Of a stretch of 64,000 bases of DNA, positions 63,435-64,000 are shown in pieces. Below the pieces are notes generated by a model. That model saw only the letters and a list, made by a program, of their open reading frames with translations, was not told where the DNA came from and ran no database searches. Position 1 is the stretch's first letter; each line of letters begins with the position of its first letter. The DNA comes from Lachnospiraceae bacterium (GTDB lineage Bacteria > Bacillota > Clostridia > Lachnospirales > Lachnospiraceae): NCBI GenBank assembly GCA_017461725.1, contig JAFTXG010000015.1:186001-250000 (forward strand). Direction: 5' to 3'. A program made the translations under genes and the position numbers.

Positions 63435-64000
63435 CTACTCCTCCGTATCGTCTGCCTCACCGTCATATCCATCGACGGTTTTCTCCGCATCTGCTCCGTC
63501 AGCAGCCTCTTGGTCTTCGTCCGGATACTCGCCTTCATCCCCCAAAACTTCCTCGTCCAGCAGCGACTTACTGAGGGCAAACAGTACAGAACACAGCCAG
63601 ACCACAATCACTAGCTGGGAGATTGCCAGAACAATGACCAATGCTCCATCCATACTGTTCGCTTCAATCCAGTAGAGCATGACCGCCGCTATGGTCGCCA
63701 AAACAGTTCTCACATTTCGCAGCTGGATCAGTCGCCCACTCTCCGGACAGCCATACCTTTCCGCAATCCCTGCCAGATTGGTCAACAGCTGGAAATGGAA
63801 GTACAGTGCCACAACGGACACGACCATACTCAGCAGATATCCAACGCCTCCGATCCCCGCCCCCACAAGCTTTAACACCCAATCAATTCCGTTCCAGATG
63901 GTAAGGCCCAGCCCCAGAGGCCGGAGCAGCTTCGCCGTCTCCTCCTCCTGTGTCAGGATCGGCAATGCCGCATACATAAAATAGTAGCCCAGCCAGTCGG
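63435..64000 (-). CDS. Membrane protein of unknown function, N-terminus outside window
   Basis: At least 188 residues; the frame stays open to the window edge (DWLGYYFMYAALPIL...), so the true start probably lies beyond it. Four hydrophobic segments are visible (around TIWNGIDWVLKLVGAGIGGVG, LSMVVSVVALYFHFQLL, RTVLATIAAVMLYWI, ALVIVLAISQLVIVVWLCSVL), followed by a strongly acidic cytoplasmic tail (EDQEAADGADAEKTVDG). No family is recognised. It lies 2 bp upstream of the M56 peptidase gene and may be its partner. Confidence 0.7.
   Translation of the reverse strand, partial: DWLGYYFMYAALPILTQEEETAKLLRPLGLGLTIWNGIDWVLKLVGAGIGGVGYLLSMVVSVVALYFHFQLLTNLAGIAERYGCPESGRLIQLRNVRTVLATIAAVMLYWIEANSMDGALVIVLAISQLVIVVWLCSVLFALSKSLLDEEVLGDEGEYPDEDQEAADGADAEKTVDGYDGEADDTEE

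Overview
The window reads as chromosomal DNA of a low-to-mid GC Gram-positive anaerobe of the Clostridia, most likely Lachnospiraceae. The support is indirect: the rpmG-secE-nusG-rplK-rplA-rplJ-rplL order, strong AGGAGG-type ribosome binding sites, TTGACA/TATAAT promoters with 17-bp spacers, a T-box in front of ileS, a very short two-[4Fe-4S] ferredoxin, and a giant secreted protein built from GHTE/HCSVC repeats, a style common in gut Firmicutes. No species can be named from sequence alone. No CRISPR array, tRNA, rRNA, prophage or complete insertion sequence is visible.

Region 1 (1-12.5 kb) is mostly translation machinery on the minus strand. It holds the start of an S10 operon (rpsJ-rplC-rplD-rplW) with its own promoter and a leader of about 230 nt. 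Upstream of it are a sugar-isomerase-like TIM barrel, a histidine phosphatase, a TerB/CbbX-type AAA ATPase (plus strand), hpf, and the rpmG-secE-nusG-rplK-rplA / rplJ-rplL block with an L10 leader. rpoB and rpoC do not follow rplL. A membrane-anchored hypothetical protein and an Rpn-type nuclease close the region.

Region 2 (12.8-18.9 kb) is a T-box-controlled ileS (class 2 type) with glgP (glycogen phosphorylase) 42 bp behind it.

Region 3 (19-44 kb) is the most unusual part: six minus-strand genes, mostly close together. In transcription order they are a coiled-coil methyltransferase, a Wzm/Wzt-type polysaccharide ABC exporter, a HAD plus double GT2 glycosyltransferase, a secreted CotH-family kinase, and a 4592-residue secreted protein. 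The last carries about 49 tandem 41-residue Cys-rich units, a phosphodiester-glycosidase (NAGPA) domain and wall-binding repeats. The CotH protein and the giant end in the same GBS_Bsp-like and DUF5648-like modules, so they probably act at the same place on the cell surface.

Region 4 (44.4-47.9 kb) holds a ferredoxin, an exported trigger-factor/FKBP lipoprotein, a cold-shock gene with a long terminator-like hairpin in its leader, an M42 peptidase and a 226-bp MITE-like element.

Region 5 (47.9-61.4 kb) looks like one catabolic island under three DeoR-family regulators. It contains two FAD oxidoreductases, a LamG-metallophosphoesterase, a sugar-type ABC importer (binding protein and two permeases, no ATPase), a glycerophosphodiester phosphodiesterase (plus a 39-codon remnant of a second copy) and a glycerol-3-phosphate dehydrogenase-like enzyme. 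Two DeoR paralogues share a paired operator-like motif. The inferred job is uptake and breakdown of a phosphodiester- or polyol-containing compound. The window ends in an M56 (BlaR1-like) membrane peptidase and a partial membrane protein.
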